This document shows, piece by piece, positions 51,460 to 61,851 of a DNA stretch of 64,000 bases. A program made the translations under genes and the position numbers. Position 1 is the first letter of the stretch. Each line of letters opens with the position of its first letter. A model generated the notes under the pieces. It saw only the letters and a program-made list of their open reading frames with translations, was not told where the DNA came from and did not search any database. The DNA comes from Paenibacillus sp. BSR1-1 (GTDB lineage Bacteria; Bacillota; Bacilli; Bacillales; Cytobacillaceae), in the NCBI RefSeq assembly GCF_030403775.1, contig NZ_JAQMWQ010000016.1:1-64000 (forward strand), in the 5' to 3' direction.

Positions 51460-54400
51460 GTGCAAAAAGCAATGAGTATTTGTTTTACAATTTTCTTTAT
51501 TATAAGTTCAATTCTACCTGTAAATAAAGTTGCAGCTGAAGAAACACAAATAATGAATTTAATAAAAAATGGCGGGTTTGAAACAACAACTAATAGCAGT
51601 AACTGGACAAATAATGTAGGCCCTGAAAATTGGAGTGTTTGGATTCCGAGTGGCAATCCAGTGTTAACGATTGATTCTGATGTATATCATGAGAGGGGAA
51701 AGTCCATCTCGATTAATGCTTCTGAGACAAGTAGAGCAGATGTTCTACAAGATGTTGCCGTCAAACCTGACCAAAACTATCAATTATCATTGTGGACGAA
51801 AACAGAAAATATTGAAGCATCTAGTGGAGGAGTTTTTGTCCGAACACAGTATTTGGATAGTAATAATAAAAAAGTTAGTGATGGACCATCAACGGAAAAA
51901 ATAAAAGGCTCAAATGACTGGAGCTTAAAGAAATTAAATTTAGTTATCCCAAAAAGTGCAAGTAAAGTAAGAATCGAGCTATTCTTTGAAACGGCAAAAG
52001 GTAAAGCCTGGTTTGATGATGTAACATTAAGAGAATCTGTGAAAATGGTGACTGATTTTAAATTACAGGAAAATGCTGTTACGTTAGGAATAGGGGAAAC
52101 AATGACCTTGACTCCTATATTTACACCTGCCGATGTGACGGACAAAACCGTTTTTTGGACATCTTCCAACCCTGATATTGCGGTGATTAATGATACTGGC
52201 CATATTACAGGAGCAGCCCCGGGGGTTACAATTATTAAGGCAACATCAAAAGATGGTGGATTTACGGCAGAGTGTCTAGTAAGCGTAGATTCGGCTGAGG
52301 CTATTGAATCCTATGAAGAGCTCCGAGTCAATTGGTTCAATAAACTAACAGGCAACGAACAATATAATCCTAACAATCAGGATGCGGCCGCCTATATTGG
52401 TAGTTTAGGAGAAAAAGTTACAAACGATGATGGAACAGGTTTATGGGATTCGATGAATAAGTCAGAGAATAGCACGTCCTTGTGGAATGATACCGCAAGT
52501 ACAACTGATTCAGCTAAAATTACTACTTCCTACCAACGATTAAAGGATATGGCTCTTGCGTATTCTATCGGAGGTTCAAAATTGTATGGTAATCAAACTC
52601 TAAAGGCAGACATTGTTCGCGGATTAGATTGGTTGTATACCTATCGTTATAATGAAAGTAAAAATGAGTATGGCAATTGGTGGGATTGGGAAATAGGAAC
52701 TCCTCAAGTGTTGAACGATATAGTTGTGTTATTGTATAACGAGTTATCATCCACTCAAATTAATAAGTATATAAGAGCAATTGATAGGTTTGTTCCGGAT
52801 CCTGCTAAACGAGTATCTCTTAGTGATCCAAACTTTCGTGAAACAGGTGCGAACCTTTTGGATAAGGCTCTTGTTGTATCACTTCGCGGCGTAATTGAAA
52901 AAAATAGTGCGAAAGTATTTCAGGGCCGTGATTCGATTAGTAAAGAATATCTTTACGTTAATAGTGGGGATGGTGTCTTCAGGGACGGATCTCTTATTCA
53001 ACACTTTAATATTGCCTATACGGGGGGATATGGAGCAACATGGCTGGGCCGTACAGCTGATATGTTGTATTTGTTAAAAGATTCTCCATGGGAGGTCAAA
53101 GACCCGACCGTTAATAATGTGTTTAACTGGGTAACCGATTCATTTGAACCACTTATTTATAAAGGTGCGATGATGGACATGGTGTCGGGAAGAGGTATTT
53201 CTCGGCAGAGCACGAATGAGCATGTAACTGGCAGGGCAACCATATTAAGCTTACTTCGTTTGGCTGACGCAGCTCCTCCAGAAAAGGCAATAGCAATAAA
53301 GCGAATGATCAAAGAATGGATTCAAACAGATACCACATTTACAAATTATGCAAATGGTTTATCAATTTATCAAATCCATCTTGTGAATTCTTTAATGAGT
53401 GATCCTACGATTGAGCCTAGGGGAGAGTTAGTAAAGAATCAAGTCTTTGCAGGCATGGATCGGGTTGTTCATCTTCGTCCTGGATTTGGTTTTGGGATTG
53501 GCATGTTTTCTGATAGAATTTCAGGTTTTGAGTATGGTAATGGAGAAAATAAAAAAGGATGGTACACAGGAGCTGGTGCTACTTATTTATATAATAATGA
53601 CCTAAAGCAATTCAGCAATGATTTTTGGCCAACCGTAGACAGCTATCGATTACCGGGTACAACAACTGATCAATCAAAAGGAACATTGAAGGATTGGGCA
53701 GGTTACTACAACCCAAGAACATGGGTTGGGGGTTCTAATCTGAATGGAAAATATGGTACTGCTGGAATGGATTTTTCCCTCGAAAAACTGACTGGCAGTT
53801 CACTACAAGGCAAAAAATCCTGGTTTATGTTCGATGATGAGATTGTTGCCTTAGGTGCAGATATTTCGAGCACAAATGAGTCTAAAGTAGAAACCATTAT
53901 TGAAAATCGACAATTAAATGATCATGGTGACAATAAGCTGATTGTGAATGGGAAAGAAAAGCTAAATCAACTCGGCGATTCTGAGACCTTAAACAATGTT
54001 AAATGGGCTCATTTAGAGGGAAATGTTCAAAGCTCAAATATAGGCTATTATTTCCCTGAATCAACTAGTCTATATGGATTACGTGAATCGAGAACAGGCT
54101 CTTGGAACGAGATTAATAATGGCGGATCCTCTGAGTCTATCACAAGAAACTATTTAAGTTTAGCGTTTGATCATGGGAGTAAGCCAACAAATGCATCCTA
54201 TTCGTATGTTCTTCTCCCGAATAAAGATGTCACCCAGACAGAAAGATACAGTAGTAATCCCAATATAAGTGTCCTTGCAAATACATCAGCTGTTCAGGCA
54301 GTAAGAGAAAAGACACTTGGGATCACAGCGGCAAACTTTTTTAAAGCAGAAACCGTAGACTTTATTACCGTGCAAAGCCCTGCTTCTGTTATGGTTCAAG

Positions 54401-55107
54401 AGGATAGTAAAGGATTGACTCTATCAGTATCTGATCCAACACAAAAACAGGATAAAGTGATCCTTGAATTAAACAAAACAGGCCTAGATATTGATAAAAA
54501 GGATGAAACCATTACAGTTCTACAAACATCTCCAACACTAAAGGTTGAAGTTAATGTTGCTGGTTCAACTGGGACAACGCATTCCATCAAATTCAAGGAT
54601 AAGACAGCACCTATCGTTAAAGATCCGGAAATTCTAGAATTCTATCGTACAGATTCAGTCAATGTAGAGTTTGAGATTTCTGATTCCTTTAGCGGTGTAT
54701 CAAGCGTAGAAGTCAAGTTAGATGGAGTTGAGGTAAGTAATCCGATCGTAATGGAGCCGTATTCATTATCCGAAGGAGATCATACTATTGAGATTACCGC
54801 AACCGATCGGGCCGGAAACGTTACAAACAAAACCTATAAGCTAAACATAAAAATGGACATTGCTCATTTAGATGAGGCTATTAACTTTGGAAGAGAGAAG
54901 GAATGGATTAGGGATGATGAAATAGCTTCTAGTCTTTTATCAAAGGTTAACAACATTCAAAATGGAAAGATTGAGAGCAAACAAAGTTTGAATAGTTTAA
55001 ATTCATTAGAAAATCAAATTCGAGCACAATCCGGTAAAAAGATTGATACAACCTTTGCAAAATGGTTACTTGGGGATATATCCAATTTACTTAACTTTTC
55101 TAGATGA
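51460..55107 (+). CDS. Secreted polysaccharide lyase family 8 (hyaluronate/chondroitin/xanthan lyase family)
   Basis: 1215 residues from GTG 51460 (GAGGGGG 7 nt upstream). Signal peptide (1 to about 26, KVAA/EE), CenC-like carbohydrate-binding region (about 33-190), Big_2 Ig-like domain (about 192-275), PL8 alpha/alpha barrel (about 285-640), beta-sandwich domains (about 660-1040), Ig-like domain (about 1060-1135) and a helical C-terminus. Asn465, His515, Tyr524 and Arg578 fall at exactly the spacing of the catalytic Asn349, His399, Tyr408 and Arg462 of pneumococcal hyaluronate lyase. It cuts uronate glycosides by beta-elimination. No LPxTG anchor. The exact polymer cannot be decided. Confidence 0.93.
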   Translation: MQKAMSICFTIFFIISSILPVNKVAAEETQIMNLIKNGGFETTTNSSNWTNNVGPENWSVWIPSGNPVLTIDSDVYHERGKSISINASETSRADVLQDVAVKPDQNYQLSLWTKTENIEASSGGVFVRTQYLDSNNKKVSDGPSTEKIKGSNDWSLKKLNLVIPKSASKVRIELFFETAKGKAWFDDVTLRESVKMVTDFKLQENAVTLGIGETMTLTPIFTPADVTDKTVFWTSSNPDIAVINDTGHITGAAPGVTIIKATSKDGGFTAECLVSVDSAEAIESYEELRVNWFNKLTGNEQYNPNNQDAAAYIGSLGEKVTNDDGTGLWDSMNKSENSTSLWNDTASTTDSAKITTSYQRLKDMALAYSIGGSKLYGNQTLKADIVRGLDWLYTYRYNESKNEYGNWWDWEIGTPQVLNDIVVLLYNELSSTQINKYIRAIDRFVPDPAKRVSLSDPNFRETGANLLDKALVVSLRGVIEKNSAKVFQGRDSISKEYLYVNSGDGVFRDGSLIQHFNIAYTGGYGATWLGRTADMLYLLKDSPWEVKDPTVNNVFNWVTDSFEPLIYKGAMMDMVSGRGISRQSTNEHVTGRATILSLLRLADAAPPEKAIAIKRMIKEWIQTDTTFTNYANGLSIYQIHLVNSLMSDPTIEPRGELVKNQVFAGMDRVVHLRPGFGFGIGMFSDRISGFEYGNGENKKGWYTGAGATYLYNNDLKQFSNDFWPTVDSYRLPGTTTDQSKGTLKDWAGYYNPRTWVGGSNLNGKYGTAGMDFSLEKLTGSSLQGKKSWFMFDDEIVALGADISSTNESKVETIIENRQLNDHGDNKLIVNGKEKLNQLGDSETLNNVKWAHLEGNVQSSNIGYYFPESTSLYGLRESRTGSWNEINNGGSSESITRNYLSLAFDHGSKPTNASYSYVLLPNKDVTQTERYSSNPNISVLANTSAVQAVREKTLGITAANFFKAETVDFITVQSPASVMVQEDSKGLTLSVSDPTQKQDKVILELNKTGLDIDKKDETITVLQTSPTLKVEVNVAGSTGTTHSIKFKDKTAPIVKDPEILEFYRTDSVNVEFEISDSFSGVSSVEVKLDGVEVSNPIVMEPYSLSEGDHTIEITATDRAGNVTNKTYKLNIKMDIAHLDEAINFGREKEWIRDDEIASSLLSKVNNIQNGKIESKQSLNSLNSLENQIRAQSGKKIDTTFAKWLLGDISNLLNFSR

Positions 55108-55166
55108 ACTTTGCTTTTATGAATACTTTGCTAACACAATTTGAATATCGCATTTGGCAGTAACTG

Positions 55167-55210
55167 AAGAGGGAGACAAGAAATGTTTATTTCGGTCTCC
55201 CTCTTTTTTT
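55167..55210 (+). terminator. Intrinsic terminator after PL8 lyase
   Basis: AAGAGGGAGAC (55167-55177) pairs with GTCTCCCTCTT (55195-55205), then T-run. Confidence 0.85.
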
Positions 55211-55242
55211 TGCCAAAATACATAAATCGTTTCATAGGTAAA

Positions 55243-55253
55243 AATAGTGCACG
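55243..55253. promoter_or_regulatory. GTGCAC motif upstream of GH88 operon
   Basis: ATAGTGCACG with GTGCAC at 55247-55252, about 110 nt upstream of the GH88 gene. It resembles the pair of TGTGCACA motifs at 46342 and 46363. A single copy, so weak on its own. Confidence 0.3.
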
Positions 55254-55362
55254 TTTTTCTGTAAATCTCACATATTACATAAACTCGTTTAGCATTACAC
55301 TTTGTATAAAAGGTAAGTTGAAAAAGTTTTGAACTAAGTTGAAATGTTAGGAGAATGAATTC

Positions 55363-56484
55363 ATGTGGAAATTAGCGATTGAAGATGCAGTCGAAAAAAC
55401 GAGGAATAATATTGACCGTTTTGGTGAGTTATTCCCGCATATCAGCATGAATGGAAGATATCAGTTGAACGAAAATAACGACTGGACGGATGGTTTTTGG
55501 TCCGGCTTGTTATGGCTGTGTTATGAATATTCGAATGAACCTATTTTCAAAGGAAAGGCCCTAAAAACGGTTAAAAGCTTTGAAAATCGCTTAAAAAAAC
55601 ATATCGTCCTTGACCATCATGATATTGGTTTTTTGTATTCGCTTTCTACTAAAGCCCAATGGATGATTGAAAAAAACGAGTCCGCAAGAGCATTAACATT
55701 GCGAGCTGCTGATAAATTGCTTCTCCGCTGGCATGAAAAAGGTCAGTATCTGCAAGCGTGGGGAGCAAAAAACGATGAAAAAGAAAGCGGAAGAATTATT
55801 ATAGATTGTCTGCTGAATCTTCCGCTGCTCTATTGGGCGAGTAAACAGACCGGTGATCCCAAATATCGGGATGTCGCTTTAGCTCAAGCAGAAAAAAGCA
55901 GGCGTTATCTTGTTCGCGGAGATGACAGTTCATATCATACGTTTTTCTTTAACCAAGAAACAGGTGAGCCAATTGGAGGAGCAACCCATCAAGGATATAC
56001 AAATGGGTCGACATGGACACGAGGCCAGGCATGGGGAATCTATGGATTTGCCCTTTCTTATCACTATACAAAAAATTCTGCTTATTTAGAAACAGCAAAA
56101 AGAATGGCTAAATATTTCATTGAACATTTACCTGAGGACTATGTCTCCTATTGGGATTTTAATGCACCAGTGGATGAAACTACACCTCGTGACAGTTCAG
56201 CGACCGCAATTGCAGCATGTGGATTACTTGAAATAAACAAACATTTAAATGAAGATGACTCGGATCGAAGTTATTTTGAAGATACTGTTATTAAAATGAT
56301 GAAATCACTGGTAGTAAACTATTCAACGATTAAAGAAAAAGATGCAGAAGGGCTTCTAAATCATGGTTCTTATCATGTTCTTGGTAATCTAGCAATCGAT
56401 GATTATATGGTCTGGGGAGACTACTATTATCTGGAGGCTTTAATGCGGTTAGAAAAAAATCACGAAGGTTTCTGGTATGAATAA
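55363..56484 (+). CDS. GH88 unsaturated glucuronyl hydrolase
   Basis: 373 residues, the usual UGL length, no signal peptide, so cytoplasmic. (alpha/alpha)6 barrel with DWTDGFWSGLLW (about 40-51), the catalytic pair Asp87 (DHHDIGFLY) and Asp148 (RIIIDCLLN), equivalent to Asp88/Asp149 of the Bacillus GL1 enzyme, and THQGYTNGSTWTRGQAWGIYG. It removes the 4,5-unsaturated uronate that lyases leave at the non-reducing end, feeding KduI. It overlaps the next gene by 8 nt. Confidence 0.94.
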   Translation: MWKLAIEDAVEKTRNNIDRFGELFPHISMNGRYQLNENNDWTDGFWSGLLWLCYEYSNEPIFKGKALKTVKSFENRLKKHIVLDHHDIGFLYSLSTKAQWMIEKNESARALTLRAADKLLLRWHEKGQYLQAWGAKNDEKESGRIIIDCLLNLPLLYWASKQTGDPKYRDVALAQAEKSRRYLVRGDDSSYHTFFFNQETGEPIGGATHQGYTNGSTWTRGQAWGIYGFALSYHYTKNSAYLETAKRMAKYFIEHLPEDYVSYWDFNAPVDETTPRDSSATAIAACGLLEINKHLNEDDSDRSYFEDTVIKMMKSLVVNYSTIKEKDAEGLLNHGSYHVLGNLAIDDYMVWGDYYYLEALMRLEKNHEGFWYE

Positions 56485-58498
56485 TCATAGAGTCAATACT
56501 ACTTTATATTTTCCAGATCATGAAAAGGAGCTTATTGTAAAGTTGGCAAAAAGGCATTATCGCGAAGACGTCGAACGGGTGCGGGTTGTAGCTGAACAAG
56601 TAGTCAATCAAGTATTTGTATTCCAAGAAGCATGGGATATGGAACGGACAAATATACCTGTTTCATTCCAAGGGAAAATCGATTGGTCATATATTCCATT
56701 AGAAGACCCAGAGTGGACGTATATGCTAAACAGACATCGTTTTTTTATCCCACTTGGCCAGGCATACATGTTAACAGGGGATGAACGGTATGCTGAAAGC
56801 TTTTGTGAACAGCTTTCGGACTGGATTGATTCCAATCCTAAACAATCAAATACGGCATTGCTGACATGGCGAACAATAGATGCAGGTATACGAAGCAGCA
56901 ACTGGATCAAAGCCTATGATTATTTTAAAAATAGTCCCCATTTTACAACGGAGATTTTTGAAAAAATGCTGTGTTCTTTATATGAACATGCCCAATTATT
57001 AGCCAGTGATTTTTCGAATTGGAAAGCGATTAGTAACTGGGGGGTTATTGAGAACAAAGCTTTATTTGAATTATCCATTTTTTTACAAAGCTTTAATCAG
57101 GCGGGCATTTGGCAAACTATAAGTTTAGAGCGATTGAAGAAAACCGTGCGTCTTCAAATCATGAAAGATGGTGTGCATTGGGAGCAGTCACCAATGTACC
57201 ATAACGAAGTTCTATTATGTTATCTAAGAATTGTTCACCTTTGTCAAAACAATGGATTGGATATAGACCCGTCCATAATAGAAGCAGCAAGAAGAATGGC
57301 TTATGCAGATGTATTCATGGCTAAACCTAATCATCATCAGCCGATGAAGGGGGACAGTGACAGCTTCGACCTTAGGGATATCATTACGCGGGCTGCTATC
57401 CTTTTAAGGGATCCCTATTTAAAGTTCAGAGGTTTTCCAAGAATCGATTTTGAGAACCTATGGGAGTTTGGATTAGAGGGAATTGAAAATTACTCTGCGC
57501 TACCTGCTGAGAAACCAAAATATCTGTCACTTGGGTTTGAGGATTCTGGAAACTTCTTCATGCGCTCAGGATGGGGCGAAGATGCCCTATATCTATATTT
57601 TCATTGTGGACAGTTAGGTGGCGGTCATGGTCACGCAGATCTTTTTCACATCGATGTCCATGCCTACGGCAAAGAGTTTTTAACTGACCTAGGAAGATAT
57701 AATTATAGCGATAGCTATACTTTAAGACGAGAATTAAAAAGCGCAAAGGCTCATAATACCTCCCTCGTGGATGGTGTAGAATTTACGGAATGTATAGATA
57801 CATGGGGCTTTGGCAGGATTGCATCCCCGCTAATGACGAAGTGGACCAGCCATGAACAGTTTGATTATGTTGAAGGCAGTCATGACGGTTACATGCATTT
57901 AGATGACCCGGTTTATACCCGCAGAAGAATTGTCTTTGTAAAGCCGTATTACTGGCTGCTAGTGGATGAGTTTGACTGTAAAGGTGAACATATCTTTTCG
58001 CAAAGCTTTCATTTTTCACCTGGTGAAATTGAGTTAAATGAATCCACTAAAAACTGCTTTACAAAAAATGAGAATGAAGCAAATCTCTATCTCATTCCTA
58101 TTAACTTAACTCTTTTTACTGCTGTCATCAAGGAGGGGAATATCTCGTATGAGTACAATCGGTTTGAAAAAAACATAAGTGTTCACTATAAAGCCAAATC
58201 AACTGGCCCAACAGCTTTGATGCAGGTAATATATCCACAGAAACCAGCCGAAAAAGATATCCCAACTGTGGAAACAGTTGCAGTTTATGATTTATTCGGA
58301 GAGATAGTTGATCAAAAAGATGCACAAGCAATTAAAATTTATATGCCTCTTCTGAAAGAGGAACATATAATCATTGTTTGTCATAAAAAGCCTTCGCTGC
58401 ACCGAATGTCTTATTTTATTGACGGGACTCAGATTTTTGGAGAGATTGTTATCATCAAAAGAAAAGGTACAGAAGAAGAAGTGATTGTTATTAAATAG
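56477..58498 (+). CDS. Heparinase II/III-like polysaccharide lyase, cytoplasmic
   Basis: 673 residues without signal peptide. N-terminal alpha/alpha toroid (about 30-330, with NWKAISNWGVIENKAL and QSPMYHNEVLL) and C-terminal heparinase II/III beta-sandwich (about 350-600, with GGGHGHADLFHIDVHAYGKEFLTDLGRYNY). The His and Tyr in these motifs fit the lyase active site. Streptococcal glycosaminoglycan loci pair such a protein with ugl. Being intracellular it probably acts on imported oligosaccharides. Start overlaps the GH88 stop. Not heparin-specific on present evidence. Confidence 0.88.
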   Translation: MNNHRVNTTLYFPDHEKELIVKLAKRHYREDVERVRVVAEQVVNQVFVFQEAWDMERTNIPVSFQGKIDWSYIPLEDPEWTYMLNRHRFFIPLGQAYMLTGDERYAESFCEQLSDWIDSNPKQSNTALLTWRTIDAGIRSSNWIKAYDYFKNSPHFTTEIFEKMLCSLYEHAQLLASDFSNWKAISNWGVIENKALFELSIFLQSFNQAGIWQTISLERLKKTVRLQIMKDGVHWEQSPMYHNEVLLCYLRIVHLCQNNGLDIDPSIIEAARRMAYADVFMAKPNHHQPMKGDSDSFDLRDIITRAAILLRDPYLKFRGFPRIDFENLWEFGLEGIENYSALPAEKPKYLSLGFEDSGNFFMRSGWGEDALYLYFHCGQLGGGHGHADLFHIDVHAYGKEFLTDLGRYNYSDSYTLRRELKSAKAHNTSLVDGVEFTECIDTWGFGRIASPLMTKWTSHEQFDYVEGSHDGYMHLDDPVYTRRRIVFVKPYYWLLVDEFDCKGEHIFSQSFHFSPGEIELNESTKNCFTKNENEANLYLIPINLTLFTAVIKEGNISYEYNRFEKNISVHYKAKSTGPTALMQVIYPQKPAEKDIPTVETVAVYDLFGEIVDQKDAQAIKIYMPLLKEEHIIIVCHKKPSLHRMSYFIDGTQIFGEIVIIKRKGTEEEVIVIK

Positions 58499-58537
58499 TA
58501 CTAGCATGAGAGACTAATTTAACGGAAAAGGATAGGA

Positions 58538-59206
58538 ATGGTGATGATGGAAACAAAGGGAATGCTTTCGGGGATTTATCGAATTTCAGAGAAAGTCATG
58601 CTGATTGCTTATACAAACATTTTATGGATCATGTTTTCATTTCTCGGCCTAGTTTTAGTGGGTCTCATGCCGGCAACGGTGGCCATGTTTGCGGTCATGC
58701 GTAAACTTGTAATCGAGGAGGAACAGGTACCAATCTTTCGTTTGTTTTGGACTAAGTACAAGGAAGAATTTGGTAAAGCTAATCTATACGGTTACTTATT
58801 ATTATTTGTTGGTGCAGTTTTTGGACTGGATGTCATGTTATTTCAATCTTTAGATGGTTTGCCATATATGCTTTTGTCAATCCTATCTGCCGGACTAATG
58901 CTTGTTTTTTTGGTCGTTGTCCTTTATTTCCTTCCCTTGTATGTCCATTATGAATTAACATTTTTTAAATATATTAAAACAGCATTCTTATTGGCCGTTA
59001 CACATCCCATTCAAACGGTCATAATGATCGTTTCCGGTATCGGAATACTTTTCATCTTATTGCTGCTTCCTGGCTCTTTATTTTTCTTTAGTGGAAGCAT
59101 GTATTGTTTTATTGTAATGAAAACAGTTTTCAAAGTATTTGGTCATGTGGAGGGACAAAAAGAACTATTAGAAGGGGAGAGCCGGTATGGCGAGTATTCA
59201 ATTTGA
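58538..59206 (+). CDS. DUF624 (YesL-like) membrane protein
   Basis: 222 residues with five predicted membrane helices, DUF624 family. YesL-type proteins accompany carbohydrate ABC transporter and two-component loci in Bacillus and Paenibacillus; function unknown. Start uncertain: ATG 58538, 58544 and 58547 are in frame behind AAAAGGATAGG. Its last 20 nt overlap the next gene. Confidence 0.85.
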   Translation: MVMMETKGMLSGIYRISEKVMLIAYTNILWIMFSFLGLVLVGLMPATVAMFAVMRKLVIEEEQVPIFRLFWTKYKEEFGKANLYGYLLLFVGAVFGLDVMLFQSLDGLPYMLLSILSAGLMLVFLVVVLYFLPLYVHYELTFFKYIKTAFLLAVTHPIQTVIMIVSGIGILFILLLLPGSLFFFSGSMYCFIVMKTVFKVFGHVEGQKELLEGESRYGEYSI

Positions 59207-61769
59207 TAAAAATAGCTGGATTATTGATGGAAATCGAGTATTCATCAAGTCAGCAGCCGTTCATTATTTCCGCTTGCCACGTGCTGAGTGGGATGAACTG
59301 CTAGATAAAGTAGAAAAAGCAGGCTGTAATTGTATTGAAACCTATATCCCTTGGAATTGGCATGAAGAGGCTGAAGGAGTATGGGACTTTGCAAACGATA
59401 AAGATTTAGAAGCTTTCTTAAAGAATTGTGCAGAAAGAAACTTATATGTAATTCTCCGGCCAGGACCATATATTTGTGCGGAATGGGATTTCGGTGGTCT
59501 GCCTTGGTGGCTGAGTATCAAGGAAAACATGAAATACCGCTGTTATAATGAACCATTTTTACACTATGTGGATCGGTATTTTGACGAATTAGTGCCTCGG
59601 GTTCTACCTTATTTAATTACGAATTCGGGTACAGTCATCATGGTGCAGGTTGAAAATGAATTTCAAGCACTTGGAAAACCGGATAAAAAGTATATGGAAT
59701 ATTTACGAGGCGGACTCATCACAAGAGGAATTAATGTTCCATTAGTAACCTGTTATGGCGGTGTTGAAGGAGCCGTTGAGTTCCGGAACTTTTGGTCTCA
59801 TGCAGAGGAACATGCAAAAATACTAGATGAAAGGTTCGAAGGCCAGCCAAAAGGAGTTCTTGAATTTTGGGTTGGATGGTTTGAACAATGGGGAGGACCA
59901 AAAGCTAATCAAAAAACAGCCGGGATGTTAGAAAAAGCGTTATATGAATTGTTGCGTGAAGGTTTCACAGCCATTAATTATTATATGTTTTTTGGCGGAA
60001 CGAATTTTGACCATTGGGGCGGACGTACGATTGGGGAACATACATTTATGATTACCTCGTATGATTATGATGCACCTCTAACGGAGTACTTGCAAGAGAC
60101 GCCAAAGTATCATGCAATAAAACGAGTTCACAGCTTTATTGATTGGGTTGAACCGATATTAACTAATTCAGTGGCAATCGAAAAGTGTTACGGACTGCCT
60201 GAAGGCTTGCAAGGCAAAACATTGCAGAGTAAAGCTGGAAGTATTACGTTTCTTACCAATTCGAAATCGGAGCGTGTTATTCACAAACTTTATAACCCAG
60301 AGGGCCAATATCAACTCATTATTACAATTGAGGCAGATGGAATTTTACCTGTCGTAAAGAATATGAAAGCAGGAAAATTAGCGGGTAAAACAGTGAAGAT
60401 TTTAGCACTAACTGCGTATTCCACTGGTTTTTCAAAGAATATCGGTACTGTCTACCATGAAACGGGGCAGCAATCCTCACTAGTTTTACAAGTAAAAGAT
60501 GTTGATGAACTAACCATTTCATGCCCATTCCCGCAGCGTTATAAAAAACTTGCCAATGGAGAATTGCAATTTACTCTCTTCCACGGATCAAAGCCTCAGG
60601 TTATTTCAATTAAAGATCGTAAAGGTGAGTGTTTTGAAATTATCGTGAATGATCGAATGACGGTGGAGAAAATTAGCGAAATAATTGAGGCTAAATCACA
60701 GGTTACATTTTCATTAGCTGATTGGTATCGAGCACCCGAAAAAATGGATGATTCAATCGGCAGGGAATCGGTTAAACCGCAGGATTTTAGTTCATTTGGA
60801 CAATGGAGCGGATATTTATCGTATACAGCACAATTTGAATCGAAGGAAACCTGCCATAAAACATTAATCCTACCGAGAATTGAAGATCCGGCACGAGTGT
60901 TCCTTAATAATCAATACATCGGCCTTGTGAATGATTTAGGGGCAGCTTCTATCGAGCTTCCTGTTGAAAAAGGCAATAATAGCATCCGCTTCTTGGTTCA
61001 AAATATGGGCCGCTACAATTTCACACAAGCTTTAGGGGAACCGAAGGGAATAAGTGAGTCTCCTAGTCTTGATGGACTTGTTGTTGACTTATTAGATGGC
61101 TGGAAAGTGGAAGGTATCGGTAAAACACATTCCTTAAGAAAGATTCCGGAAATTGAGGGAAGAATTTCGTTTTTGAAAGAATTTGTCAATGATCAAGGCT
61201 TCGATAAAGCCATCCTTATTGGAGAAGGACTTCAAAGATTGCGCTTGAATGAAGGGGTGCCGGTCATGCTCATGACGAACGAAACTGCTTGGAATCGTTT
61301 TGATGCACCATATGGAGTGGCAGATGTAAGTCATCTCTTAAATGATGGCTTTAATGAATTTGATTTTGATGGACAGGGGCTCAAAGGAATTTCGAAAATT
61401 AAGCTTTATTTATATAAGGAAGCAAATCAGATAAATCATTGGAGAATGCATAGTGCTGCACTTTTAACCGAACCGAACGAATGGCAACGGATTGATCATC
61501 TATTAAGTAAGGATAAATTCGAACCATGTTGGTATAAAACCACCTTTACAACATCATTACAATTTACTGATGATGTAAAAGTGAAGATACGTTTAGATGG
61601 GTTATCGAAAGGGACTTTCTGGGTGAATGGTTTTTGTTTAGGACGATACTGGCAAATCGGACCTCAAGAAGAATATAAAATCCCTGCAAGTATTTTAAAG
61701 CAGGAAAACGAACTAATTATTTTTGATGAGGAAGGCTGTTTACCGCAAGTAAAAATAGAAACTCTTTAA
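59187..61769 (+). CDS. GH35 beta-galactosidase
   Basis: 860 residues, no signal peptide. Family 35 TIM barrel at about 5-330 with FRLPRAEWDELLDKVEKAG, ILRPGPYICAEWDFGGLP, acid/base Glu158 (VQVENEFQ) and nucleophile Glu226 (VLEFWVGWFEQWGG), then beta-sandwich domains with a jelly roll near the end (FWVNGFCLGRYW). It hydrolyses terminal beta-galactosides. It overlaps the DUF624 gene by 20 nt (GGGGAG ribosome site inside that gene). Its presence suggests that the target polymer or its linkage region carries galactose. Confidence 0.93.
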   Translation: MASIQFDKNSWIIDGNRVFIKSAAVHYFRLPRAEWDELLDKVEKAGCNCIETYIPWNWHEEAEGVWDFANDKDLEAFLKNCAERNLYVILRPGPYICAEWDFGGLPWWLSIKENMKYRCYNEPFLHYVDRYFDELVPRVLPYLITNSGTVIMVQVENEFQALGKPDKKYMEYLRGGLITRGINVPLVTCYGGVEGAVEFRNFWSHAEEHAKILDERFEGQPKGVLEFWVGWFEQWGGPKANQKTAGMLEKALYELLREGFTAINYYMFFGGTNFDHWGGRTIGEHTFMITSYDYDAPLTEYLQETPKYHAIKRVHSFIDWVEPILTNSVAIEKCYGLPEGLQGKTLQSKAGSITFLTNSKSERVIHKLYNPEGQYQLIITIEADGILPVVKNMKAGKLAGKTVKILALTAYSTGFSKNIGTVYHETGQQSSLVLQVKDVDELTISCPFPQRYKKLANGELQFTLFHGSKPQVISIKDRKGECFEIIVNDRMTVEKISEIIEAKSQVTFSLADWYRAPEKMDDSIGRESVKPQDFSSFGQWSGYLSYTAQFESKETCHKTLILPRIEDPARVFLNNQYIGLVNDLGAASIELPVEKGNNSIRFLVQNMGRYNFTQALGEPKGISESPSLDGLVVDLLDGWKVEGIGKTHSLRKIPEIEGRISFLKEFVNDQGFDKAILIGEGLQRLRLNEGVPVMLMTNETAWNRFDAPYGVADVSHLLNDGFNEFDFDGQGLKGISKIKLYLYKEANQINHWRMHSAALLTEPNEWQRIDHLLSKDKFEPCWYKTTFTTSLQFTDDVKVKIRLDGLSKGTFWVNGFCLGRYWQIGPQEEYKIPASILKQENELIIFDEEGCLPQVKIETL

Positions 61770-61851
61770 TTGATTTTTTTCCTTTATTTAAATAAAGGAT
61801 TATAGATTTTAAGAATGATGTTGAAGTATCTAAAAGTAAGGGGGGGTTTTT

